A stretch of DNA of 64,000 bases, taken from positions 1-64,000 of the forward strand of contig JACRDD010000041.1 of the NCBI GenBank assembly GCA_016218685.1, read 5' to 3'. Positions 18,888-26,804 of this stretch are shown here, in pieces (within the stretch, counting starts at the first letter, position 1; every line of letters begins with the position of its first letter). The stretch comes from Desulfobacterales bacterium. Its GTDB lineage: Bacteria; Desulfobacterota; Desulfobacteria; Desulfobacterales; Desulfosarcinaceae. The notes under the pieces are model-generated. The model did no database searches. It worked only from the letters and a program-made list of their open reading frames with translations, and was not told the DNA's origin. The position numbers and the translations under genes were made by a program.

Positions 18888-20228
18888 TCACGAACACGCC
18901 GCGCGCTCTTCATGAATGGCATACCAGTTAATTTTGCGCGTCAGGTACATGATCGCCGCCAGAACCGCGAACAACCCTATGCTGCCCATCAGCAGCGCAT
19001 AGTCCTCGAGCTGCAAGAGAATATAAAGGTATCCGTAGAGCACGACCAGCAGGGCGCCCACCATCCGGGTGACGCTGGGGTGCTTGAGAATGCTTTTGGC
19101 ATAACCCGTGATCAGGCCGGTCACCGCCGCGGCCGAAAGCAGATAGGCCAGGCCGAACGGCAGGTGTTCAGAGATGGAGAGCAATAGCGTGTAGAAAACG
19201 ATCATGGCAAAACCGATCAACAGATACTGCACGGGGTGCACCCGCAACCGGTTTAATATTTCCGCGAGAAAGAAGGCATAGAAGGTAAAGGCGATGAACA
19301 GGAGCGCATACTTGGCCGTACGCATGCTCTTCTGGTAAACATCCACCGGGCTGAAGAGTTTTAGACCGAAGGAAGTACAGCCCAGGTTGTGAGCGGCCCC
19401 CGTCCAGGACTGGGGATAGTTGCGGTTCAGGTGCAGCACGCGCCACTTGGCGGAAAACTCCTGGTCGCGGATGTCGCGCGCCACGGGCAGAAAGTCGCCC
19501 ACAAAGCTCGGATCTTTCCATGGGGCGTGGGCCTCCACCGTGGTGATTTTGCCCACCGGCGTGAAATACAATTCCTGGCTGCCGTTCAAATGCAGTAGGA
19601 AAGTAAAGGTGTGGGCCGGCTGGATCGGGTCGAAGCCAATGGCCCCGCTGACCCCGGCCATGGTTGCCCCTTGGGATTCGATCCCCGGCGCCATCTGCAC
19701 CGGCTCGCCGCCATGGTCGGCCTGAATTGCCTCCGTGATGCCGCGCATATCCGAAAGGCCGATCCAGATCGCCGCGCCGGACCAGTGCACATCCTCCGTC
19801 CGGATGCGCAAGTCATCCAGGGGCACGCGCGAAAAGCGGCAGCGGATGACGATCTTGGAGCGATAGAGCACCGATTCGAAGATGCCCCGGTAGCGCACTT
19901 CTGGAGTCAACTCGCTCCGAATATCCACTTCGTCGGGCAAAAGGTGCAAATAATCGGTGGTGACGATGCGCTTGCCGTTTTCGCCCTCGATATACCTTCG
20001 ATAAGGGATCGAAACGGCGGGACCGATTATGGTCTGCTGCCGGCCCCACTTGGCGTTGATATCGGCCAAAGCCTCATCCCTGCGCATCTCGCGTTCAGTG
20101 ATCATGGATTTCACCATGCACGCCGGTATGAGCAGCACCAGCGCCAGCATGGAGATGACGAACAGTTTGACCGTGGCCGACCGGCTGATTCTATTTCCCG
20201 CTTCCTTGACAGCATCCTGCATGCTCAT
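18888..20228 (-). CDS. creD: CreD-family inner membrane protein
   Basis: 446 residues. An N-terminal transmembrane helix (VKLFVISMLALVLLIPACMV) is followed by MITEREMRRDEALADINAKWG, QQTIIGPAVSIPY and a long periplasmic beta-rich domain, then about six C-terminal helices from LLFIAFTFYAFFLAEIL onward. This is the CreD layout; E. coli CreD belongs to the CreBC regulon and affects colicin tolerance, but its biochemical role is unknown. The ATG at 20228 has AGGGAGG nine bases upstream; upstream open frame to 20366 was rejected. No creBC genes are adjacent. Confidence 0.9.
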   Translation of the reverse strand: MSMQDAVKEAGNRISRSATVKLFVISMLALVLLIPACMVKSMITEREMRRDEALADINAKWGRQQTIIGPAVSIPYRRYIEGENGKRIVTTDYLHLLPDEVDIRSELTPEVRYRGIFESVLYRSKIVIRCRFSRVPLDDLRIRTEDVHWSGAAIWIGLSDMRGITEAIQADHGGEPVQMAPGIESQGATMAGVSGAIGFDPIQPAHTFTFLLHLNGSQELYFTPVGKITTVEAHAPWKDPSFVGDFLPVARDIRDQEFSAKWRVLHLNRNYPQSWTGAAHNLGCTSFGLKLFSPVDVYQKSMRTAKYALLFIAFTFYAFFLAEILNRLRVHPVQYLLIGFAMIVFYTLLLSISEHLPFGLAYLLSAAAVTGLITGYAKSILKHPSVTRMVGALLVVLYGYLYILLQLEDYALLMGSIGLFAVLAAIMYLTRKINWYAIHEERAACS

Positions 20229-20590
20229 GGTCACTTTCCTCCCTGGGATCGAATTTGATGAATGCAACGAGGATAGGCCCCCGAGGTGAAAACCGAATGA
20301 AGCCATAATGAAATCGATATGAATCCCCTTGGGTGCCAGGGCCTCTTTCCAATCATGGTGGACCACATCGTCACAGAATTTGGCGCGGTGAAACGGACGG
20401 CGTGTCTCTCATGGATGCGGGCCGAGAAGATCATCAGCATCGCCTATCTCGATTTCAGGGAAGAGCTGATTCAGACATCCGAAAAGATGAAGATCTGGCG
20501 GGGGTCCAATAAAAAAGGAACCTCTTAGGGGTCAAGCCGTGGACTCGGCTTGACCCCTAAAAATCCTCCGAAGCGCCGATCCCAAGGGAC
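20229..20590. other. Intergenic region between creD and the TetR gene
   Basis: It holds the creD upstream sequence and a long hairpin at 20525-20560. A 69-codon forward frame at 20319-20528 has no ribosome site and no recognisable domain, so I do not call it a gene. Confidence 0.5.
20525..20560. terminator. Perfect 14-bp inverted repeat downstream of the TetR gene
   Basis: TTAGGGGTCAAGCC, an 8-nt loop, then GGCTTGACCCCTAA. It lies 30 bp after the TetR stop codon and can act as a transcript end, though no long T run follows on the minus strand. A partial copy of the arm (GGGGTCAAG) appears near 53876, so it may belong to a dispersed repeat family. Confidence 0.5.
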
Positions 20591-21241
20591 TTAAGTTGGA
20601 ATATTGCCCCTTAATTCCGCTAATCGGCTCTTGATCAGTTTGTCGGTTTTTTTGATGGTATCCCGAATCTCTTCATCGGGGAGGTTAAACAATGAAAGGG
20701 TCAGTCCCAGGATGCTGTCGATCCTGTTGCGGTCCGCGAGTTTGTTGTAATGTGCATACTCATCGATGAAGCTGTGAAGGATACCCTTGATGGCCAGCGA
20801 CCTTGTATAGAAGTCTTCATGGGTGAATCCCGGATTGTGCGCCTTGAACAGTTCCGTATTTCGATCGGTTGCCCACATGCAGATGCGTTCCGAAATCTGG
20901 CTCGAGCCGTAGGCGGCAAGGTAGATTTCGCCAATCGTTTTATCTTCCAGAATGAAATGCAGTTGCAGAGCGATCTCCAAGGCAAATCGCAGGCCGGGAT
21001 GGTCTGTGTCGGCGATGAAGCTGTCGCCCAGTTCCGTGGCCATGTGGAACATCTCCTCGGCGACATGCAACAGGATATCTTCCTTGTTCCGAAAAAAATG
21101 GTACAAGCTGCCCGTCGTAATCCCGGCTGCGGAGATAATCTGCTTGATGGTTGTCCTCGAATAGCCCTGTGCCACAAAAAGCCGCTTGGACACATCCAAC
21201 ACTTTGCTTCTAATCTCCGATTTATGCCGATCTCTCTTCAT
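20591..21241 (-). CDS. TetR-family transcriptional regulator
   Basis: 216 residues. The N-terminal helix-turn-helix is typical: SKVLDVSKRLFVAQGYSRTTIKQI and AAGITTGSLYHFFRNKEDIL (residues ~10-55), with the recognition helix in TGSLYHFF. The remaining ~160 residues form the ligand-binding dimerisation domain and are not assignable to a ligand. The gene is divergent from the PhlG-like hydrolase, and the 163-bp gap holds two identical palindromes flanking a promoter, so it probably represses the hydrolase and perhaps itself. The inducer may be a phenolic or acylphloroglucinol-like compound, by analogy with phlH-phlG of pseudomonads; this is inference. Confidence 0.9.
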   Translation of the reverse strand: MKRDRHKSEIRSKVLDVSKRLFVAQGYSRTTIKQIISAAGITTGSLYHFFRNKEDILLHVAEEMFHMATELGDSFIADTDHPGLRFALEIALQLHFILEDKTIGEIYLAAYGSSQISERICMWATDRNTELFKAHNPGFTHEDFYTRSLAIKGILHSFIDEYAHYNKLADRNRIDSILGLTLSLFNLPDEEIRDTIKKTDKLIKSRLAELRGNIPT

Positions 21242-21309
21242 GGCTATCCCATAGTGGGTTCATCCGCATAAGTCAACCTGGGCATGGGGCTTCCAATTTT
21301 CCAATATTT

Positions 21310-21323
21310 TAGAACGCATTCTA
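21310..21323. promoter_or_regulatory. TetR operator, copy 1
   Basis: TAGAACGCATTCTA, with TAGAA/TTCTA arms around a 4-bp centre. An identical copy lies at 21362-21375; the centres are 52 bp apart, about five helical turns. Confidence 0.75.
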
Positions 21324-21331
21324 TTTTTTCG

Positions 21332-21361
21332 TTGACGGCATTGCCGCGCGCCATCTATATA
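21332..21361 (+). promoter_or_regulatory. Promoter of the PhlG-like hydrolase gene
   Basis: TTGACG at 21332-21337, 18-bp spacer, TATATA at 21356-21361. It lies exactly between the two operators, and the second operator covers the expected start point, so bound repressor would block RNA polymerase. Confidence 0.65.
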
Positions 21362-21375
21362 TAGAACGCATTCTA
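21362..21375. promoter_or_regulatory. TetR operator, copy 2
   Basis: TAGAACGCATTCTA, identical to the copy at 21310-21323. It starts one base after the -10 box and lies 30 bp before the hydrolase start codon. Confidence 0.75.
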
Positions 21376-21404
21376 ATAAAAATTGGAGCGAGGGAGGAAT
21401 CTTC

Positions 21405-22274
21405 ATGAAAAGAGAGAAAATGAAATGGGGCAAGGGCTTTCGCTTATGCATCCTGTCGGGGCTTCTCGTATTGCTTGGCGCCACCGTCTGTTTTGCATGG
21501 TTTTCGGGCCTCACTTTCTGGGAAAAAAAGATGCCGGAAGCACGCTATTATGATCCGACCTTTGCGCCCTTTCCGGAGGAGGTGGCGGCCGGGCTGTCCA
21601 ACGGACCCGTCGAGAGCGGCAAGGCCCTGAAATTCGAAGATCTCAACGACCTGCTCGAACCCGGCTACCTGGCTGTGGAAAATGGATACGGCCTGAACCC
21701 TGACGGTACGGGTTTCGTGGCGGTGCGGACCGAATTCCCCGGCGCCAGCGCCCAGATGATCCACTGGTGGTTCTGGTGGCACGCCCTCAAGGATATCCGC
21801 TACAAAATCTGGTGCCCCGGCGCGCATTATGGGATCGGCGTGGAAGATATGGCGCAGATGAACGATGCCGCGTTATCCTATCAGCAGCGATACTTGAACA
21901 ATCCTCAATATCCCGTGGAGGATGTCGGAACCGGTGTCCGGCGCTTGTCGATCCGTTTCATATCGCCTGAAGATTTCGGTTTCGACACCGCGCGATTCAA
22001 GGCAGCAGGCATCGAAGCCGTTGTCTGTGGCGTTGTCGGGTATATGGTCGCCGGGGTCCCTGTTGAACACACCTATATGGTTCACATGTTTCGCAGGACG
22101 GCCGATGGGTTGGAACTCAGAAGTCGTTTCTGGCTGGGGCAAGGGCTCGACAGCCAGGCATTGCGTAAACTGGCAATTACTCAAAACACGGCCATGAGCT
22201 TAGCTTTCCATTGTGCCACGGAGTACAACCATCTCGCGGAATTTCTCCCGGAGATATTTGAAGAATTCAAATAG
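21405..22274 (+). CDS. DAPG (2,4-diacetylphloroglucinol) hydrolase PhlG-like protein
   Basis: 289 residues. PhlG and phloretin hydrolases cleave a C-C bond between an acyl group and an aromatic ring using one zinc ion. The core signature is QMIHWWFWWHALKDIRYK followed by WCPGAHYGI (residues ~115-147), and the late zinc motif HxxxE is in HCATEYNHLAEFLP near residue 268. An extra N-terminal hydrophobic segment (LCILSGLLVLLGATVCFAWF, residues ~14-33) predicts export or membrane anchoring, which cytoplasmic PhlG lacks. The start has GGGAGG upstream. Control by the divergent TetR regulator is likely. True substrate unknown. Confidence 0.82.
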   Translation: MKREKMKWGKGFRLCILSGLLVLLGATVCFAWFSGLTFWEKKMPEARYYDPTFAPFPEEVAAGLSNGPVESGKALKFEDLNDLLEPGYLAVENGYGLNPDGTGFVAVRTEFPGASAQMIHWWFWWHALKDIRYKIWCPGAHYGIGVEDMAQMNDAALSYQQRYLNNPQYPVEDVGTGVRRLSIRFISPEDFGFDTARFKAAGIEAVVCGVVGYMVAGVPVEHTYMVHMFRRTADGLELRSRFWLGQGLDSQALRKLAITQNTAMSLAFHCATEYNHLAEFLPEIFEEFK

Positions 22275-22353
22275 ATCGTTCAAGAAGTGAAGGGTTGGAA
22301 CAGGTCGCCGCCGACATCATTGGCGGCGACCCGAAGGTCAACGCTTTAAGCGA

Positions 22354-23061
22354 TCAGTTGCAGCCGCCGCTGGAAGGGCAGCCGGCGCCCTGTTCGATAC
22401 CGTTGGCCGCCATGGCATTCCACACCAGTTGCGCCAGGCGCTCGGAGGCGGCATCGGTGGGATGAATCCCATCGCTGATGGTGTATTGAGACGGTCTGCG
22501 GCTCGCGAACCATGCGTCGGCAACAGGATTGACGAAAACCAGCTTAATACCGCGGGACGCACCGGCGGCTTCCAGGGACGCGCCCATTGCCGCCGCATCT
22601 TCCGCATAGCCGTCCGGGGAAGAATCGGTGAGATAGTATCCTTGAACGACGATGTTCTGGACGCCGTCGTCCTGGGCCTTGTCGAGGATCCGAATATAGG
22701 CGGCACGAACTTCCTCGGCGATCTCTTCGGCCGAGCCGCTGCCCATCAGGTAATCGTTGCCGCCGCCGTCCATGATGACCGTGCGGATGGAACCAGCGCG
22801 GATGGCGCTGTCGTATTGCGATTCGATATCCTGGATGACGCCGCCTTCCATTTGGGCACCATTCAGATAATAGGTGCGATATTCGTGGCCGGATAATTCT
22901 TGCAGATATTCGGTCTCCATATCGGAATAATCGAAAATGGAGTCGCCGATCATTACCACGCAATCTCTTGCTTCCGGTGCCGGGTCGCAGCTTACGCCAA
23001 TCAGGGCTAAAACGCATACCATTGAAAGCAATGCATAGGCGAATAGACTTCTTCTTTTCAT
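22354..23061 (-). CDS. SGNH/GDSL-family lipoprotein esterase
   Basis: 235 residues. A lipoprotein signal ends in IGVSC (Cys25). The SGNH hydrolase blocks are visible: GDSI with nucleophile Ser41, the oxyanion Gly/Asn in DGGGNDYLMG near residue 100, and the catalytic DGIHPTD near residue 200. Members hydrolyse esters of lipids, glycans or small molecules; the substrate is unknown. The ATG at 23061 has a GGGGAGAGG site upstream. The C-terminus is Cys/Ser-rich (GCPSSGGCN). It is convergent with the hydrolase gene; no operon partner is evident. Confidence 0.8.
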   Translation of the reverse strand: MKRRSLFAYALLSMVCVLALIGVSCDPAPEARDCVVMIGDSIFDYSDMETEYLQELSGHEYRTYYLNGAQMEGGVIQDIESQYDSAIRAGSIRTVIMDGGGNDYLMGSGSAEEIAEEVRAAYIRILDKAQDDGVQNIVVQGYYLTDSSPDGYAEDAAAMGASLEAAGASRGIKLVFVNPVADAWFASRRPSQYTISDGIHPTDAASERLAQLVWNAMAANGIEQGAGCPSSGGCN

Positions 23062-23519
23062 AAAACCTCTCCCCTCCTTCTCACCAAATATTGGATGTGG
23101 TTCGATTCGATGGTTCGGTCCTTCTTTTCCTATAATCTCCTCCTTTTGCTTGGGTTGGTGAATCAGGCTCCCCAAAAAAGCATGCACGCACCTGCAAGGT
23201 GCGACGCCGATGAAAGCAAGCGCGTATGAACCGAACGATGACCGATGCGGCCAAGCAGGACGAGTGCCGAACATAATTACCGGTATGCCTTGATATCTCA
23301 CAATTTGGCTTTTTGTCCCTTCCATATACATGTCCTGGACATGCCTGACAATTAGGAGTCCTCCCATAATTTATGGTCGAAAATCCTATTTGATCGATAA
23401 TCGCGTGATGGCGGACGACTGCACCCTATCCGTTTGACCTTGACGCCCGCCTGCACTTCCTTTACTCAAGGGACAACCGGAACGACGCGCAGGCCGCTTC
23501 CGGTATTCTTCGCTATCCA
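23062..23519. other. 458-bp intergenic region with one operator-like palindrome
   Basis: No coding frame is supported on either strand. A perfect palindrome CATGTCCTGGACATG at 23329-23343 (7-bp arms, 1-bp centre) is a candidate regulator-binding site for either divergent neighbour. Confidence 0.45.
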
Positions 23520-25403
23520 ATGAATCTTTTCCGGCAGGCGGCTCGAAAGATGCGAACGACACGTTTGAAATGGTTCTGGTGCGGCATCGGCGCGCTCCTT
23601 CCGCTCTTCTCTTTTTCCACGGCCTGGAGCCAGGGTGGCATCGACGCCCTCGAAGCCAGCTACCGCTTCCTGGTGAGCGAGCGGGCGACCCGGGGCGGCG
23701 CTCTTTATATCGCCACGGCCGGTGACCTCAAGGGCCGGGCTTTGCCCCTGAGCTTTCTCGATAGCGCCGCCTATTGGGGCACGCATGTGTGCGCGCCGCC
23801 CGAATCCTGCGCGGTCGCCGATCGCTACAACCCCCAGGACTATTCGCTGGCGCCGGCGCCGGGACCGGCCGGAGAATTGCAAACCGAGCGGGTCAATGTG
23901 CACAACGGCGCCAACATCTATGATGCCGCCGTCTGGCAGATCGCCGTGGTCCTGGGGCAGGTGGCCAATGGCTTTGGCAACCCCTATGCCGCCAAGGCCT
24001 ATGACCTGGCCGGCCACCAGAACCTGCTGCTCCGGGAGAGCCACTGCGGAGATGCCATGGTGGCCGTGACCGGCGCCAACCGGGCCGTGACCCGAAAGGA
24101 GCTGTTTGTCTACAACGGCCAGGAGATCGGCGACCCCCAAAACGCCTATCTCTTCCGCATGCTCGGACGCGACTGGCTTTCGGAAGATCCCTTCATGGGA
24201 TCGCCCTACGAGGCCTTGATCCAGGTGAACGAACTGCCGGCCCGCCGCCCGGAGTATCGCCGCGGCAAGATCACCTGGTCGGACTGGAAGCCGATCAGCG
24301 GCGAAAACGCCTGGGCCTTTCTGCTGGGACCGTTGCAGGCCGCCTATCTGCACCATATCCGCTATTTGCAGAAAACCTTTGTGCCCTTCGACGATCTGGC
24401 GGTGCGGCAGGCGCTGGCCATGCTGCCCGCGTTTGCGGCCATGCAATCCGAAATCGGCGCGGTTTACTACGCACCCGCGGGCACGGCGGGTAACGTGAGC
24501 GGCACTTTCGTCGATCCGCGCCAGGTGGCGGTGGAGAACAACTTCTCGCTCTACGCCGGATTGAATTTACTGCGCGCCATTCTGCGCACCGAACTGGCCG
24601 GCCAGGGCGATTTGAGCGGCCGCGACAAACGCGTCATCCGGGAAGCCTTGTCCACGATCCAAACCATGCTGCATGGCGGGCAACTGGGCCGCAACCGGTC
24701 GACCGCCGGGTTGCTGGATTTCTTCCGGCACCGGGCCTGGCGCGACGGCATCTTCGTGCAGGGCGGACTGGCCAATGCCCCGGGCCAGACTGACGCCTGG
24801 GTGCCGACCCTGGCGCCCAAGGCCGTGGATGTCAACACATGGGCCGTGGCCGCCCTGGGCGCCCGGCAGATCGATGCCTGGTTCGGCAATGGCTCGGCCT
24901 TCAACTTGTGGCAGCAGATTAAAAGTTGGGGCGCCTATGGCGTGGGCGGCACCCTCTGGGGGGTGGGTTTTTCGGATCAGGACGGCAATGGGGTAACGCC
25001 CGAGGGCGCTTACCGGCAGGGCATCTTTTCGGCGGAGTGGAGCGCCGGGGCCATCTGCATGCTGCGCAACATGCGCCAGTACTACCGCGGCGTGGCGGCC
25101 GGCGGCGGATTTCCCGATGCCCAACGCTACCTGGAGCGTCTCGATGGGGATGAGCAGGCCATGCTGGCGGCCCTCGGCAATTTGCGCCATGACCGCTATG
25201 CCACCGTGGATTTCCCCGGCAAGCCCAAGAATTACGCCGGTATGATCGAAACCCAATCGCTTCCCTATCTGTATGCCAGCCGCCGGGCCATGATTCCTTT
25301 CGGCTGGCACGCCAACCCCATTCCCAGCACCTGCGCCACGGCCTGGATGGTGCTGATCGCCGACGACTACGATCCCTTTGGCTATGCCGGCCGCCCCAAT
25401 TGA
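23520..25403 (+). CDS. Large exported protein of unknown function
   Basis: 627 residues with a signal peptide ending near TAWSQG (residues ~15-38). I do not recognise a family. The mature part is rich in helix-forming segments with recurring aromatic motifs (ENNFSLYAGLNLLRAIL, PKAVDVNTWAVAALGARQID, RQGIFSAEWSAGAICMLRNM), a rhythm reminiscent of (alpha/alpha)6-barrel glycosidase-like folds; this is only an impression. The ATG at 23520 lacks a clear ribosome site; ATG 23550 has AGGCGG eight bases upstream and also yields a signal peptide, so it may be the true start. The permease gene follows by 21 bp, so they are probably co-transcribed. Confidence 0.6.
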   Translation: MNLFRQAARKMRTTRLKWFWCGIGALLPLFSFSTAWSQGGIDALEASYRFLVSERATRGGALYIATAGDLKGRALPLSFLDSAAYWGTHVCAPPESCAVADRYNPQDYSLAPAPGPAGELQTERVNVHNGANIYDAAVWQIAVVLGQVANGFGNPYAAKAYDLAGHQNLLLRESHCGDAMVAVTGANRAVTRKELFVYNGQEIGDPQNAYLFRMLGRDWLSEDPFMGSPYEALIQVNELPARRPEYRRGKITWSDWKPISGENAWAFLLGPLQAAYLHHIRYLQKTFVPFDDLAVRQALAMLPAFAAMQSEIGAVYYAPAGTAGNVSGTFVDPRQVAVENNFSLYAGLNLLRAILRTELAGQGDLSGRDKRVIREALSTIQTMLHGGQLGRNRSTAGLLDFFRHRAWRDGIFVQGGLANAPGQTDAWVPTLAPKAVDVNTWAVAALGARQIDAWFGNGSAFNLWQQIKSWGAYGVGGTLWGVGFSDQDGNGVTPEGAYRQGIFSAEWSAGAICMLRNMRQYYRGVAAGGGFPDAQRYLERLDGDEQAMLAALGNLRHDRYATVDFPGKPKNYAGMIETQSLPYLYASRRAMIPFGWHANPIPSTCATAWMVLIADDYDPFGYAGRPN

Positions 25404-25424
25404 ACCCATGAGAAAGGTTCCCGC

Positions 25425-26639
25425 ATGTGGGCGATTGTGATCTTCATCGTGACCTACCTGGGCGTGGCCATCGGCCGCATCCCTTACCTGCTGCTGGACC
25501 GCACCGGCATCGCCTTGCTGGGCGCCATCGCCATGGTGGTGGGCGGATCGGTGGCCCTGGACCGGGCCGTGGCCAGCATCGATTTCCCGACCATTATATT
25601 GCTCTATGCCCTGATGATCGTCTCGGCCCAGTTGCGCCTGGGCGGCTTTTACACCCGCGTGGCCCAAGGCATCGCGGTGCTGTGCCTTCACCCGCGGACC
25701 TTTTTGCTGATCTGCATGACGGTCAGCGCGCTGCTCTCGGCCCTGCTGGCCAACGACATCGTCTGCCTGGCCTTTACTCCGGTGCTGGCCTATGCGTTGA
25801 TGGGGGCGGGCATGAACCCCATCCCCTTTCTGATCGGCCTGGCCGTGGCCAGCAACATCGGCTCGGCGGCCACCATCATCGGTAACCCCCAGAACATGCT
25901 CATCGGCCAGCTCGGCCACCTCGCCTTCGGCGCCTTCCTGGCCTGGTGCACGCCGCCGGTGATCGCGGCCTTCGCGGGCGCTTACGCCATCATCGTCTGG
26001 ATCTACCGTGGGCGCTGGACCGCGCCCACGCCGGCGCCCCGGGAGGAGCGGCGCCGCTACTGGCCGCTGTTCAACCCCTGGCAGAGCGGCAAGGGGCTGG
26101 TGGCGGTCTGCGTGCTGGTGGCGCTGTTCTTTACTTCCATTCCCCGGGAGTTCTCGGCCCTGGCCATTGCCGGCCTGCTGCTGTGCAGCCGCAAGATGCA
26201 ATCGCGGCACATCATCGCCCTGGTGGACTGGTATCTGCTGACCCTGTTCTGCGCCCTGTTCGTGGTCATCGAAGGCATCAGCGCGGTGCATCTGCCCGAG
26301 CAGTTGGTGGGCTATCTCGCCGGGCAGGGCATCGACATCCAACACCCCCTGGTGCTCACCGGCGTCTCCACCCTCTTGAGCAACATCGTCAGCAACGTAC
26401 CGGCCACCATGCTGCTGGTGCGTTTCCTGGACGCGGCGCGGCCCGAGCAGTGGTATCTGCTGGCCCTCTCGAGTACCTTTGCCGGCAACCTGATCACCAT
26501 CGGCAGCATCGCCAACCTGATCGTCATCGAGCAGGCCGCCGACTGCGGCATCGCCATCGACTTCAAGACACACGCCAAGGTGGGCCTGGCGGTCACCGCC
26601 TGGTCGCTGCTGGTGCTGGCGGCCTGGATCTACATCTAA
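25425..26639 (+). CDS. ArsB/NhaD/CitM-type anion or Na+/H+ permease
   Basis: 404 residues, almost entirely hydrophobic, with about ten to eleven transmembrane segments in two related halves. Typical ion-transporter-superfamily motifs are LLANDIVCLAFTPVL followed by ASNIGSAATIIGNPQN in the first half, and LLSNIVSNVPATMLL followed by STFAGNLITIGSIANLIV in the second. These N-D and N-P helix breaks are shared by ArsB, NhaD and CitM proteins, so the transported ion cannot be named. GAAAGG lies before the ATG. It probably forms an operon with the unknown exported protein upstream. Confidence 0.85.
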   Translation: MWAIVIFIVTYLGVAIGRIPYLLLDRTGIALLGAIAMVVGGSVALDRAVASIDFPTIILLYALMIVSAQLRLGGFYTRVAQGIAVLCLHPRTFLLICMTVSALLSALLANDIVCLAFTPVLAYALMGAGMNPIPFLIGLAVASNIGSAATIIGNPQNMLIGQLGHLAFGAFLAWCTPPVIAAFAGAYAIIVWIYRGRWTAPTPAPREERRRYWPLFNPWQSGKGLVAVCVLVALFFTSIPREFSALAIAGLLLCSRKMQSRHIIALVDWYLLTLFCALFVVIEGISAVHLPEQLVGYLAGQGIDIQHPLVLTGVSTLLSNIVSNVPATMLLVRFLDAARPEQWYLLALSSTFAGNLITIGSIANLIVIEQAADCGIAIDFKTHAKVGLAVTAWSLLVLAAWIYI

Positions 26640-26804
26640 TCCATTTACATCACAGGCCCTTTTGGATATAGCTAAAGTATTCTTTCGACTACCCCCTGCT
26701 CAGTTTTCTTCATTCGGATCGGATGCCGCCATCGTGCTTTGCATGCACCAGCAATCGTGCCGCAGGGGCCGCCTTTGATGTAACAACTTATCCAGGAGGC
26801 AAGC

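Noticed and set aside
20319..20528. A 69-codon forward frame between creD and the TetR gene
   Set aside because: No ribosome site, no recognisable domain, and it ends in a hairpin region.
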